A stretch of DNA of 32,565 nt from an uncultured Myxococcales bacterium (GTDB taxonomy: Bacteria > Myxococcota_A > UBA9042): positions 1 through 32,565 of the forward strand of contig CALENB010000406.1 of assembly GCA_937910235.1 (NCBI GenBank). The letters are read 5' to 3'. Shown here in pieces: positions 15,788 through 22,665 of the stretch. The notes below the pieces were generated by a model. The model ran no database searches, had not been told where the DNA came from, and saw only the letters and a list, made by a program, of their open reading frames with translations. Numbering within the stretch: position 1 is the first letter of the stretch; every line of letters starts with the position of its first letter. The translations under genes and the position numbers were made by a program.

Positions 15788-16756
15788 ATGACCGTCGCGA
15801 ACCCTGAGACAACCGGCGCCGAGGCGCCGATCGCTGCGTCGAAGCGGCTCGACCTGAAGCTGAGCTTTCAGTGCAACAACCGCTGCGTCTTCTGCGTGCA
15901 GGGCGACAAGCGCGACACCGAGCCCTGCCGAACGCCGGAGAACGTGCGCGATCTGCTGGCCGAGCGGCGCGCGACCTGCGATAGCGTTGTTTTTACGGGC
16001 GGAGAGGTGACGCTGCGGGAAGATCTGGTCGCCCAAGTGCAGCACGCCAAGGCGCTGGGTTATCGCTCGATCCAGATCCAAACCAACGGCCGCCGCATGA
16101 GCTACGCGCCTTATCTGGAGGCGCTGATCGAGGCCGGCGCGACCGAGCTGGCCCCCGCGCTGCACGGCGCCGATGCCGCCACCCACGACGCACTGACCCA
16201 AGCGCGCGGCTCGTTTCGACAGACCGTCAAAGGCATCCGCCACGCCCAGCGCCGAGGCCTGCCGGTGGTGCTCAACAGCGTGATTGTGCAGAGCAACGTC
16301 GCCCAGCTGCCGGCCATGGTGCGGCTCTTTATCAGCCTCGGCGTGCGGCAGAGTCAGTTCGCGTTTGTGCACGCGCTGGGCACCGCTGAGCAGCTTTTTG
16401 ACACGGTGGTGCCACGCTATGGCGACGTCATGCCCTACCTGCGCGAGGCCCTGCTGACGGGCGAACGCGCCGGCATGGTGATGATGGCAGAGGCCGTGCC
16501 GCTGTGTCTGATGCACGGGCTGGAGCGGTTTGTGTCGGAGGCCTACATGCCCGAGACGACCATCATCGACAGCAAGCTGACCATCGAGAGCTACGCCGAC
16601 TGGCGCCACGCCGAGGGCAAAGCCCATGGGCCGCCTTGTGAGTCGTGCACTTGGCGGCTGCACTGTGAGGGGCCGTGGCGCGAATACCCCGCAAAATTCG
16701 GCTGGCAGGCGTTCCGGCCTCGCACCGACGCCCCACCTGCGATCGTGACGACGTAG
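15788..16756 (+). CDS. radical SAM enzyme with C-terminal cysteine cluster (SPASM-like)
   Basis: A 322-residue radical S-adenosylmethionine enzyme. The 4Fe-4S motif is C29-NNR-C33-VF-C36 (CX3CX2C), followed by the SAM-binding FTGGEVTL (69-76) and a TIM-barrel body with SIQIQTNGRRM and VVLNSVIVQSN. A second cluster, C284-ES-C287-TWRLH-C293, near the C-terminus is typical of SPASM or twitch extensions that carry an auxiliary Fe-S cluster. ATG 15788 was chosen over ATG 15740 because GGAGG (15777-15781) lies 6 bases ahead. It is followed after 63 bp by an AsnB-like gene. No precursor peptide gene was found nearby, so the substrate (peptide, sugar or lipid) is open. Class assignment is firm; reaction is unknown. 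Confidence 0.9.
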   Translation: MTVANPETTGAEAPIAASKRLDLKLSFQCNNRCVFCVQGDKRDTEPCRTPENVRDLLAERRATCDSVVFTGGEVTLREDLVAQVQHAKALGYRSIQIQTNGRRMSYAPYLEALIEAGATELAPALHGADAATHDALTQARGSFRQTVKGIRHAQRRGLPVVLNSVIVQSNVAQLPAMVRLFISLGVRQSQFAFVHALGTAEQLFDTVVPRYGDVMPYLREALLTGERAGMVMMAEAVPLCLMHGLERFVSEAYMPETTIIDSKLTIESYADWRHAEGKAHGPPCESCTWRLHCEGPWREYPAKFGWQAFRPRTDAPPAIVTT

Positions 16757-16765
16757 CGCACATGG

Positions 16766-16771
16766 TAGGCT
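16766..16771 (+). promoter_or_regulatory. candidate -10 element for the second AsnB-like gene
   Basis: TAGGCT in CATGGTAGGCTGCC lies 48 bases before the ATG at 16820, between the radical SAM stop and the AsnB-like start. A GTGACG is found 15 bp upstream. It may only add to read-through from the radical SAM promoter. Confidence 0.22.
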
Positions 16772-16819
16772 GCCGCCACGCCTGAACGAGCCCCTGCTCG
16801 CGGGTGAGGAGTCAGCGCG

Positions 16820-18709
16820 ATGTGTGGCATCGCCGGGGTCATCGGCCTCGGATCGAACCTAGCCCCCGACGACCTCGCCCTGACGCGTGACATGGCCGCG
16901 CGTCTGCATCATCGCGGCCCGGATTCGCGCGGTTTTTTCGACCACGACCGCGTCAGCCTCGGCAACACCCGCCTCAACGTGATGGACCTGTCCGCCGCCG
17001 CCGACCTGCCGATGCGCAGCCCGGACGGTCAGGTGGTCATCGCCTACAACGGCGAGGTCACCAACTTCAAGGAGCTGCGGCGCGACTACGGCCTCGACCG
17101 CACGTGGACCTTTCAGACCAGCGGCGACACGGAGGTGCTGCTCGCCCTCTACGACCGCTTTGGCGTCGATTTCCTCGGCAAACTCACCGGCATGTTCGCC
17201 TTTTGTCTGGTCGATCTGCGGCTGCAGAAAGCCTGGTTGGTCCGGGACTTCTTCGGCATCCGGCCGCTGTTTTTCATGCAGCACCAAGATCGCCTCTACT
17301 TCGGCTCGGAGATCAAAGCCCTCACCGGCGCGCCGGGCTTCTCGACCGACCTGGACCACGAAGGGCTGTGGGACTTTTTTACGCTGGCCTACATCCCCGG
17401 CGACCACACCCCGTTCCGCTGCGTGCGCGAGCTGCAGGGCAGTGAGCTCATTGAGATCGATCTGACCACGGGACACTGGGATCGCCGGCCCTACTACCAG
17501 CTGCAGTATCGCCCCGATGAGTCGTGGACCGAGCGAGACGCCGCCGACGCGCTGTTTTGGCACATGCGCGACAGCGTCCGCCGTAACTTGGTCTCCGACG
17601 CGCGGGTCGGCCTGACGCTGTCTGGCGGCTACGACACCAGCACCATCCTCGCCCTGACGCGCGATCTCATGCCTGACGCGGAGATCCACACCTGGTCCAT
17701 CCGCATGGGCGAGGCCAGCTACGACGAGAGCGCCTACCAGCAGCTCATGGCCAAACACAGCCGCACCGAGCACCACGAGATCACCGTCGGCCCGCGCGAT
17801 GTCATCGACGCGTTTGTCGAACACATGACCTTCCTCGACGAACCCTCCGGCAACGGCGCCGCGGTGCCGAGCTACATCCTGGCGCGCGAGGCGACCAAGC
17901 TCGACACGGTGCTGCTCTCGGGCGAAGGCGGCGACGAGACCTTCAACGCCTACGAGACCCACGTCGCCAGCAAGGTTCGGCGTCTGTACCGCCGCCATAT
18001 CCCCGGATTTGCGCGCCGCGCGGCCCATTTTACCGCGCATAACCTGCCCGTGCGCCACAACAAGCTGAGCTTTGATTTCCTCGCTAAGCGCTTCACCGAA
18101 GGCGCGGAGCGGGGCGTGGTCGACTCGCATCTGTACTGGCGGCACACGTTTCCCGAGTCGATCAAAGCCGAGCTGATGCCCGATCTCGCGGCGACGCGGC
18201 CGACGTGGCAGGGCGTGCAGTCGATCTACGACGAGCTGGCGGGTTGCGATCCGCTGGACCGGTTGAGCGCGCTGGATATCCGCACGTATTTCATCGCTGA
18301 TCTGATGGTGAAAAACGACCGGACGTTTATGGCGCACAGCATCGAGGGGCGCTTTCCGTACATGGACCGGCTGCTGCTCGAGTTCGCCCAGACCATCCCG
18401 CCGCGGCTGCGGATCAAGGGGCTGCGGCGGCGGTACATGCAGAAACAAGCGATGAAGCGGTTGATGCCGCCGGCGATTCAGCAGCGGGGCAACTTCGGTC
18501 TGGAGATGCCGCACAGCACGTGGTTTGCGACGGAGATGCGGGAGTTTGCCGAGAGCTGGCTAACGCGAGAGCGGATCGCGGCGCTGGGGTTTATTGACCC
18601 GGACGTGGCGCTGCGGCTGTGGCGGGAGCATCTGGAGCGGAAGGTGGATCATGGCCGTGGGTTGTGGAGTCTGCTGAACCTGGTGGTTTGGCATGATTTG
18701 AATGGGTAG
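16820..18709 (+). CDS. AsnB-type amidotransferase, second paralogue, variant PP-loop
   Basis: A 629-residue class II glutamine amidotransferase/asparagine synthetase-like enzyme. Glutaminase residues are intact: Cys2, LHHRGPDSRG, NTRLNV (R51), AYNGEVTN (N77) and SGDTE (D103). The ATP-pyrophosphatase loop reads LSGGYDTSTIL: the usual SGGxDSS is SGG-Y271-D272-T273-S274, with Thr where Ser is normal. The GEGGDETFNAYETH motif follows. It probably amidates a carboxylate using glutamine and ATP; with a radical SAM gene ahead and a flippase-like gene behind, a specialised envelope or peptide substrate is as likely as aspartate. GAGGAG (16806-16811) lies 8 bases before the ATG. It aligns only loosely with the enzyme at 9626-7587, so the two are divergent paralogues rather than a recent duplication. 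Confidence 0.86.
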   Translation: MCGIAGVIGLGSNLAPDDLALTRDMAARLHHRGPDSRGFFDHDRVSLGNTRLNVMDLSAAADLPMRSPDGQVVIAYNGEVTNFKELRRDYGLDRTWTFQTSGDTEVLLALYDRFGVDFLGKLTGMFAFCLVDLRLQKAWLVRDFFGIRPLFFMQHQDRLYFGSEIKALTGAPGFSTDLDHEGLWDFFTLAYIPGDHTPFRCVRELQGSELIEIDLTTGHWDRRPYYQLQYRPDESWTERDAADALFWHMRDSVRRNLVSDARVGLTLSGGYDTSTILALTRDLMPDAEIHTWSIRMGEASYDESAYQQLMAKHSRTEHHEITVGPRDVIDAFVEHMTFLDEPSGNGAAVPSYILAREATKLDTVLLSGEGGDETFNAYETHVASKVRRLYRRHIPGFARRAAHFTAHNLPVRHNKLSFDFLAKRFTEGAERGVVDSHLYWRHTFPESIKAELMPDLAATRPTWQGVQSIYDELAGCDPLDRLSALDIRTYFIADLMVKNDRTFMAHSIEGRFPYMDRLLLEFAQTIPPRLRIKGLRRRYMQKQAMKRLMPPAIQQRGNFGLEMPHSTWFATEMREFAESWLTRERIAALGFIDPDVALRLWREHLERKVDHGRGLWSLLNLVVWHDLNG

Positions 18710-18778
18710 GGGATCGCGTTTCACCGTCCCTGTCGCCGTCCCCTTGCGACGCCCTCGCATCCCGCCAATGCTGACGCC

Positions 18779-19780
18779 ATGGCGACGACCTCCCAGACCC
18801 CATCGATGCCGCCAGCCCCAACCGCGACCGCGTTTCAGCGTCTCCAGCGCGCGTTGCCGCTGCTGATCTCCGCGGCGTTGCTGGCTGTCGTGCTCTGGCA
18901 TTTCGACGGTTGGGGGCTGCTCAAACGCCTAGATTCCGGGCTATTCGCGCTCGCGCTGGGCCTCGCGTTGCTGCTCGACACGGGGGTGGGCGCCTTCAAG
19001 TGGTGGTGGATTCTGCGGCGGCTGCGGCAGCCTGTGTCCTTCGGCGCTGTCTGGCGGGTGTGGACGGGCCTGCTGCCGCTGACGTTTTTTACGCCTTTTC
19101 AGTCTGGTCACGCGCTCTATCCGCTCGCGCTGTCGCGGGCGACGGGGGTGGATCTAGTGGTGGCGACCGAGTCGGTGATCTACGACAAAGGCCTGAGCCT
19201 CGTCAGCACGTTCGCGCTCGTCGCGGTGGGGCAGGGGCTGCTGCCGGTTGGGCATCCGTTGGTGCAGCCGTGGATCTTGGCGGTGGCGCTGGTCGGTGTC
19301 GGCGCTTGGTTTCTCGATCGACCGATTGTGGCGCTGCTGTCCCGTGTCGGGCAGCGCAGCCCGCGCTTTGCAAGATTGGCGCGGCGTTCGCAGCTGCTAC
19401 GCCATCCCATCCCTTTGTTGGACAAGGTCGGGCTGCTGCTGACGGGCATGGTCTACCAGACCTCCGATAGCCTCTCGATCTGGCTCGGCGTCGCCGCCCT
19501 GGGCCTTGAGCTGCCCGCAAACCTCGCGTTTGGGGCCTATCCGCTCGCGCTGCTGCTCAGCTACGCGCCCGTGACGTTCGCCGGGTTTGGGCTCCGCGAG
19601 CCCGCCGCCGCCTACGCCCTTGGCACCGCGCTCACCTGGGATCAGGGTGTGCTGGCTGGCATCCTCGTCGATGGCCTGGAGTACGTCGCGCCCGCGTTGT
19701 TTGGGTTGACGTGCCTGCCGTGGTTGCTGCGCCGGCTGGCCAGACCGGTCACCGAGGCGCGCGTCACCCGCGGTCCTTGA
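18779..19780 (+). CDS. LPG-synthase-TM/flippase-like integral membrane protein
   Basis: A 333-residue polytopic protein of the lysylphosphatidylglycerol-synthase TM domain family (UPF0104/YbhN-like; AglD-like members act in glycan pathways). Visible are the first helix LLISAALLAVVLWHFDGWG, AFKWWWILRRLRQPVSF, FFTPFQSGHALYPLALSRATG, and the late motif APVTFAGFGLREPAAAYAL, which matches the conserved G.G.RE block. It lacks the soluble aminoacyl-transfer domain of full MprF, so it is the membrane part only. It may flip or handle a lipid-linked intermediate. The start lacks a clear ribosome site; 69 bp separate it from the AsnB-like gene, so operon expression is likely. The neighbours suggest export or processing of the product of the two upstream enzymes. 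Confidence 0.82.
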   Translation: MATTSQTPSMPPAPTATAFQRLQRALPLLISAALLAVVLWHFDGWGLLKRLDSGLFALALGLALLLDTGVGAFKWWWILRRLRQPVSFGAVWRVWTGLLPLTFFTPFQSGHALYPLALSRATGVDLVVATESVIYDKGLSLVSTFALVAVGQGLLPVGHPLVQPWILAVALVGVGAWFLDRPIVALLSRVGQRSPRFARLARRSQLLRHPIPLLDKVGLLLTGMVYQTSDSLSIWLGVAALGLELPANLAFGAYPLALLLSYAPVTFAGFGLREPAAAYALGTALTWDQGVLAGILVDGLEYVAPALFGLTCLPWLLRRLARPVTEARVTRGP

Positions 19781-19839
19781 GTCCGGCGCCGGTCCGTGGC
19801 ATGGGTTCGGGGCACCCCCCTCCGGCCTCGGATCTTCCT

Positions 19840-21297
19840 ATGTCGACTCCAAAATCCACCCTGGCTACGCTGAAGTGGCCGCTGCTGATGATGGCCCTGC
19901 TGCTGATTCCGACCCTGGCTTGGCAGGACGTCGCCACGCAGCTGGGTGGTCAGCTGAGCGGCGCCCTCCCGATCCTGCGCAACGCGCTGTCGAGCGCGCT
20001 GTGGTTGACGGGCGCGTGGCTGTTGATCCGTGTCACGGACGTCGTGTTCTGGGACCGCATCGTCGCCCCACGCCTCGGCGGCAAGGTGCCTCGCCTGCTC
20101 AAGGACGTCTTCGCGACGATGATCTTGCTGGTCGCCGTCACCACGATCCTCTCAGTCGTCTTCAAGCTTGATGTGACGGGCCTGTGGGCGACCTCGGGCG
20201 TCGTCGGCTTGGTGCTCGGACTCGCCCTGCAGTCTATGATTGCCGATGTCTTCGGCGGAATCGCGATCAACGTCGACCGGCCCTTCCGCATCGGCGACTG
20301 GGTGCAGCTGCATCATCGGCGCGACGTCTTCGTCGGGCAGATCGTCGAGACCAGCTGGCGCGCCACTCGCCTGCGCCGGGTTGACGGCACGATGGTGTCG
20401 CTGCCCAACGGTCAGATCGCCGTGTACCCGGTCGTGAACCTCTCGTACCCGCGCAAAGAGAGCCGCTTCTCCCTCTCGTTTCACCTCGATTTTGGTGTGC
20501 CGTCCGACCGCGCCATGCGCATTTTGCATGCCGGCGTGAAGAGCGCGGAGGGCGTGCTGAGCGATCCAGCGCCGAAGGTTCGCATCAATGGCGCCAGTAA
20601 ATCCGGGGTGGAATACGAGATCCGCTACTGGCTCCTGCCCGGCGAGGTGTCGCCGAGCAAGGGCCGCCACCGGGTCATGGAGTCCGTGCTGCGCCATCTG
20701 CACAAGGCCGGCCTGACGCTCGCCTACGAGAAGCAAGACATCTTCTACGCCGCGATGCCGCAGCGGCAGCTCGACACGCGCGACGACCGCGAGGCCATCA
20801 TCGGGCGGGTGGAGCTGTTCGCCGATCTGGAGCCGGAGGAGCTGAGCCAGCTGGCCCAAAGCGTACATTTGGCGCGGGTAGGCCACGGTGGTGACGTGGT
20901 GAAAGGCGGCGACGACGGCGACTCCATGTACATCGTGGTCGAGGGCCTGCTGGAGGTCTTTGTGCCGAGCGGGACGGGCGATTCGGAGATCATGGTCGGC
21001 CGGATCGAGCCCGGGGAGTTCTTCGGCGAGATGAGCCTGCTGACGGGCGAGCCCAGGTCGGCGACGGTGCGCGCCGCGACGGACGTGGTGGCGTTTGAGG
21101 TGCGGAAGGCTGATCTGGAGCCGTTGTTGCGGGCTCGCCACGCGCTGGCGAGCGAGATTATCGCGAAGGTGGCGGAGCGGAAGGTGCGCAGTCAGGCGCG
21201 GACGGATGCGTTTGCGGCGGGGAGTAAGGAGGTGGAGGCGGAGGCCTCGACGCTGGCGGCGCAGCTGCTGGGGAAGGTGAGGCGGCTGTTTTTTTGA
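19840..21297 (+). CDS. MscS-family channel fused to a cyclic-nucleotide-binding domain
   Basis: A 485-residue inner-membrane protein. Residues about 10-110 contain three hydrophobic helices, then the MscS pore and beta domain (about 112-205: GVVGLVLGLALQSMIADVF, then GGIAINVDRPFRIGDWVQL). Residues about 323-430 form a cNMP-binding domain with a full phosphate-binding cassette, GEFFGEMSLLTGEPRSATV, including E397 and R406, which contact the cyclic phosphate and ribose. This architecture matches the bacterial cyclic-nucleotide-gated MscS-like channels, which are thought to be ligand-gated rather than tension-gated. ATG 19801 in the same frame is an alternative start (13 residues longer). It sits 59 bp after the flippase-like gene, on the same strand. 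A probable terminator overlaps its 3' end. Confidence 0.88.
   Translation: MSTPKSTLATLKWPLLMMALLLIPTLAWQDVATQLGGQLSGALPILRNALSSALWLTGAWLLIRVTDVVFWDRIVAPRLGGKVPRLLKDVFATMILLVAVTTILSVVFKLDVTGLWATSGVVGLVLGLALQSMIADVFGGIAINVDRPFRIGDWVQLHHRRDVFVGQIVETSWRATRLRRVDGTMVSLPNGQIAVYPVVNLSYPRKESRFSLSFHLDFGVPSDRAMRILHAGVKSAEGVLSDPAPKVRINGASKSGVEYEIRYWLLPGEVSPSKGRHRVMESVLRHLHKAGLTLAYEKQDIFYAAMPQRQLDTRDDREAIIGRVELFADLEPEELSQLAQSVHLARVGHGGDVVKGGDDGDSMYIVVEGLLEVFVPSGTGDSEIMVGRIEPGEFFGEMSLLTGEPRSATVRAATDVVAFEVRKADLEPLLRARHALASEIIAKVAERKVRSQARTDAFAAGSKEVEAEASTLAAQLLGKVRRLFF
21262..21295 (+). terminator. probable intrinsic terminator overlapping the MscS-cNMP stop
   Basis: CAGCTGC (21262-21268) can pair with GCGGCTG (21282-21288), a 7-bp stem with one G-U pair and a 13-base loop, followed at once by seven T (21289-21295). 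The last T is the first base of the TGA stop. It would end the plus-strand radical SAM to MscS transcript. Confidence 0.45.
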
Positions 21298-21301
21298 GTG
21301 A

Positions 21302-21353
21302 GGGTCAGATATTACCACTTTACACTTTAGACGCCTGATGAGTGCCAGGCACT
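21302..21353. repeat. AT-rich scar with REP-like palindrome, copy 1
   Basis: Right after the terminator the sequence changes to AT-rich (gggtcagatattaccac, 21302-21318, then a T-rich part to 21330) and ends with the palindrome agtgccaggcact at 21341-21353. The core gtgccaggcac recurs at 24499-24509, also preceded by gatga or gatgaa. Such sequences resemble flanks of REP-associated or IS200-like transposases, but no transposase gene is here, so this would be a remnant. Confidence 0.45.
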
Positions 21354-21450
21354 TCGCGCCCGCGCAGCATCATCGTGTGCCAGCGCACGACGGAGTTCTT
21401 CGTATTCTAGCAGTGTTGAATCGAGATGCTGTTGGGTCGCTCGAGCGGAA

Positions 21451-21768
21451 GTGGGTTGGGTTGGTGCTCGCGACCCAGATAACCCGTCAGGCGCCGACTC
21501 GCACGAGTGGGACCAGCTCGGTAGTCAGTGCACCACCGACGAGTGGCTGCAGGCCAGTGAGTCCGTGTACAGCATGCTGGACCAATCCCTGCACGGGCGT
21601 CGCCTCCCCGTCACGCTCGCGCTGTTTGGCGGCTACCGTGATGACCACCCGGAGTCCGTGCTCGGTTTGCACGCGATGGACGTGGCCCGCGCGCTCCACC
21701 ATCTAGAGAAGGTGGAGGAGATGGCGACCTACCGCGCGGAGGTTCGGGCTCCCCCAAGCGCGTGGTAG
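21451..21768 (+). CDS. small hypothetical protein, possibly a DUF1877-like C-terminal fragment
   Basis: A frame of up to 105 residues, from a GTG, with no ribosome site. From about 21500 onwards codon use is strongly GC3-biased like genuine genes here. The pattern LHGRRLPVTLALFGG followed by a short variable stretch and AMDVARALHHLEKV resembles the middle of DUF1877 (YfbM) proteins, where a tryptophan/leucine helix, PL.fal.GG and a V..iA.aL helix occur in this order. The usual N-terminal MGMxG segment is missing, and the sequence upstream is the AT-rich scar, so this may be a 5'-truncated pseudogene. It is convergent with the methyltransferase-like gene. Both the family call and functionality are uncertain. 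Confidence 0.4.
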   Translation: MGWVGARDPDNPSGADSHEWDQLGSQCTTDEWLQASESVYSMLDQSLHGRRLPVTLALFGGYRDDHPESVLGLHAMDVARALHHLEKVEEMATYRAEVRAPPSAW

Positions 21769-21823
21769 ACGGCGCGGGCGAGAACTCATGGTCCTGGCAC
21801 GCCGAACACGCCACTGCAGGTCG

Positions 21824-22606
21824 TCATCGACCGCCCCGCGGCCAACCGAGCAGGTACGTAGCGCGCAGTGGCACCCGCCCCGCCCAAGCCCCACCGATCT
21901 CCCACTCGAACGCGTCCAGCCCGACCACCAGATCGCGCAGCTCCTTCGGACTGTAGCTGCGCAGGCAGGACACAAAGCCGTCGACCATAAGCGTGGCCGG
22001 CAGGACTGGCATGACGTACGTGCGCAGCAGGCGACCGAGCGTCATCGGTTTGGCCCAGGGCGTAATCGCGGCCGCGAAGAATGGAATGGCCGCCATGCCC
22101 AACATCGCTAGCGGCGTGCGCGACGTCATCTCCAAGATCACGATGGGTTGGCGCTTGGCCACCGCGTCCTCCAAAATCGCGCGGGCCAAGTCGGGCGCAA
22201 AGTGATGAAAGGCCGCGCAGACGGTGCGAAAGCCCGTCAGGTCCTCGGGCACGGCGGTGGCGTCGATGGGCTCGCGAACGCCGCGCACCGCCCCGACGGT
22301 GTCGGTCTCGGCGCGGGCGAAGGCGTTCAAGTTGGGGAACAGATCGGTCAGCACCACCTCGGGCGGCCGGCCAAGGTGCCTCTCCAAGTGCGGCAGCATG
22401 CTGCGCCAGGGGCCGGTGCCGCCGGCGCACAGGTCTACGAAGCGCTCTGATCCTGTGGCCTTGAACACCTCTGCGATCCGCTGCACCACCCCGACGTAGG
22501 GATCGGCGACGTCGGCGGAGAGGGCCAGCATGTCGGTGACCTCGTCGCGCCACTGCCGCGGGTACCAAGTCTGGTCGTGGAACTCCATCAAGTGCATACG
22601 CGCCAT
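21824..22606 (-). CDS. class I SAM-dependent methyltransferase-like protein
   Basis: A 260-residue protein with a Rossmann-type methyltransferase core: motif I is FVDLCAGGTGPW (57-68, a DxxxGxG variant), followed by the acidic strand end VVLTDLFPNL, a middle motif RTVCAAFHHFAPDLARAIL, and PIVILEMTSRTPLAML. The C-terminal part contains hydrophobic stretches (AMLGMAAIPFFAAAITPWA and MPVLPATLMVDGF), suggesting membrane contact or a lipophilic substrate. The ATG at 22606 or the one 3 codons later may be the start; AGG about 9 bases upstream is weak. It begins 59 bp after the antiporter stop on the same strand, so they may be co-transcribed. The substrate is unknown. Confidence 0.7.
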   Translation of the reverse strand: MARMHLMEFHDQTWYPRQWRDEVTDMLALSADVADPYVGVVQRIAEVFKATGSERFVDLCAGGTGPWRSMLPHLERHLGRPPEVVLTDLFPNLNAFARAETDTVGAVRGVREPIDATAVPEDLTGFRTVCAAFHHFAPDLARAILEDAVAKRQPIVILEMTSRTPLAMLGMAAIPFFAAAITPWAKPMTLGRLLRTYVMPVLPATLMVDGFVSCLRSYSPKELRDLVVGLDAFEWEIGGAWAGRVPLRATYLLGWPRGGR

Positions 22607-22665
22607 CGGTTACTTACCTAGGTGGGAGGGTTGGTGTGGAACATAGGCGCGGAGAGGCTGTTTCC

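Noticed and set aside
15640-15789. Upstream extension of the GT2 gene to 15789
   Set aside because: The extra residues are basic and non-conserved, and would overlap the radical SAM start region; MSSTAANPP is a better start.
15710-16663. Long minus-strand open frame opposite the radical SAM gene
   Set aside because: It is an antisense shadow; the plus strand has a clear radical SAM motif, ribosome site and matching length.
15640-16819. RiPP precursor peptide for the radical SAM enzyme or lasso-type cyclisation by the AsnB-like enzyme
   Set aside because: No small frame with a leader/core look and ribosome site was found in the spacers 15640-15787 or 16757-16819; no lasso protease or recognition gene is nearby.
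16859-18514. 551-codon minus-strand open frame opposite the second AsnB-like gene
   Set aside because: No domain is recognisable and its composition mirrors the GC3 bias of the real gene on the other strand.
20152-21318. 388-codon minus-strand open frame opposite the MscS-cNMP gene
   Set aside because: Arg/His/Gln-rich translation typical of antisense shadow; the plus strand has unmistakable MscS and cNMP motifs.
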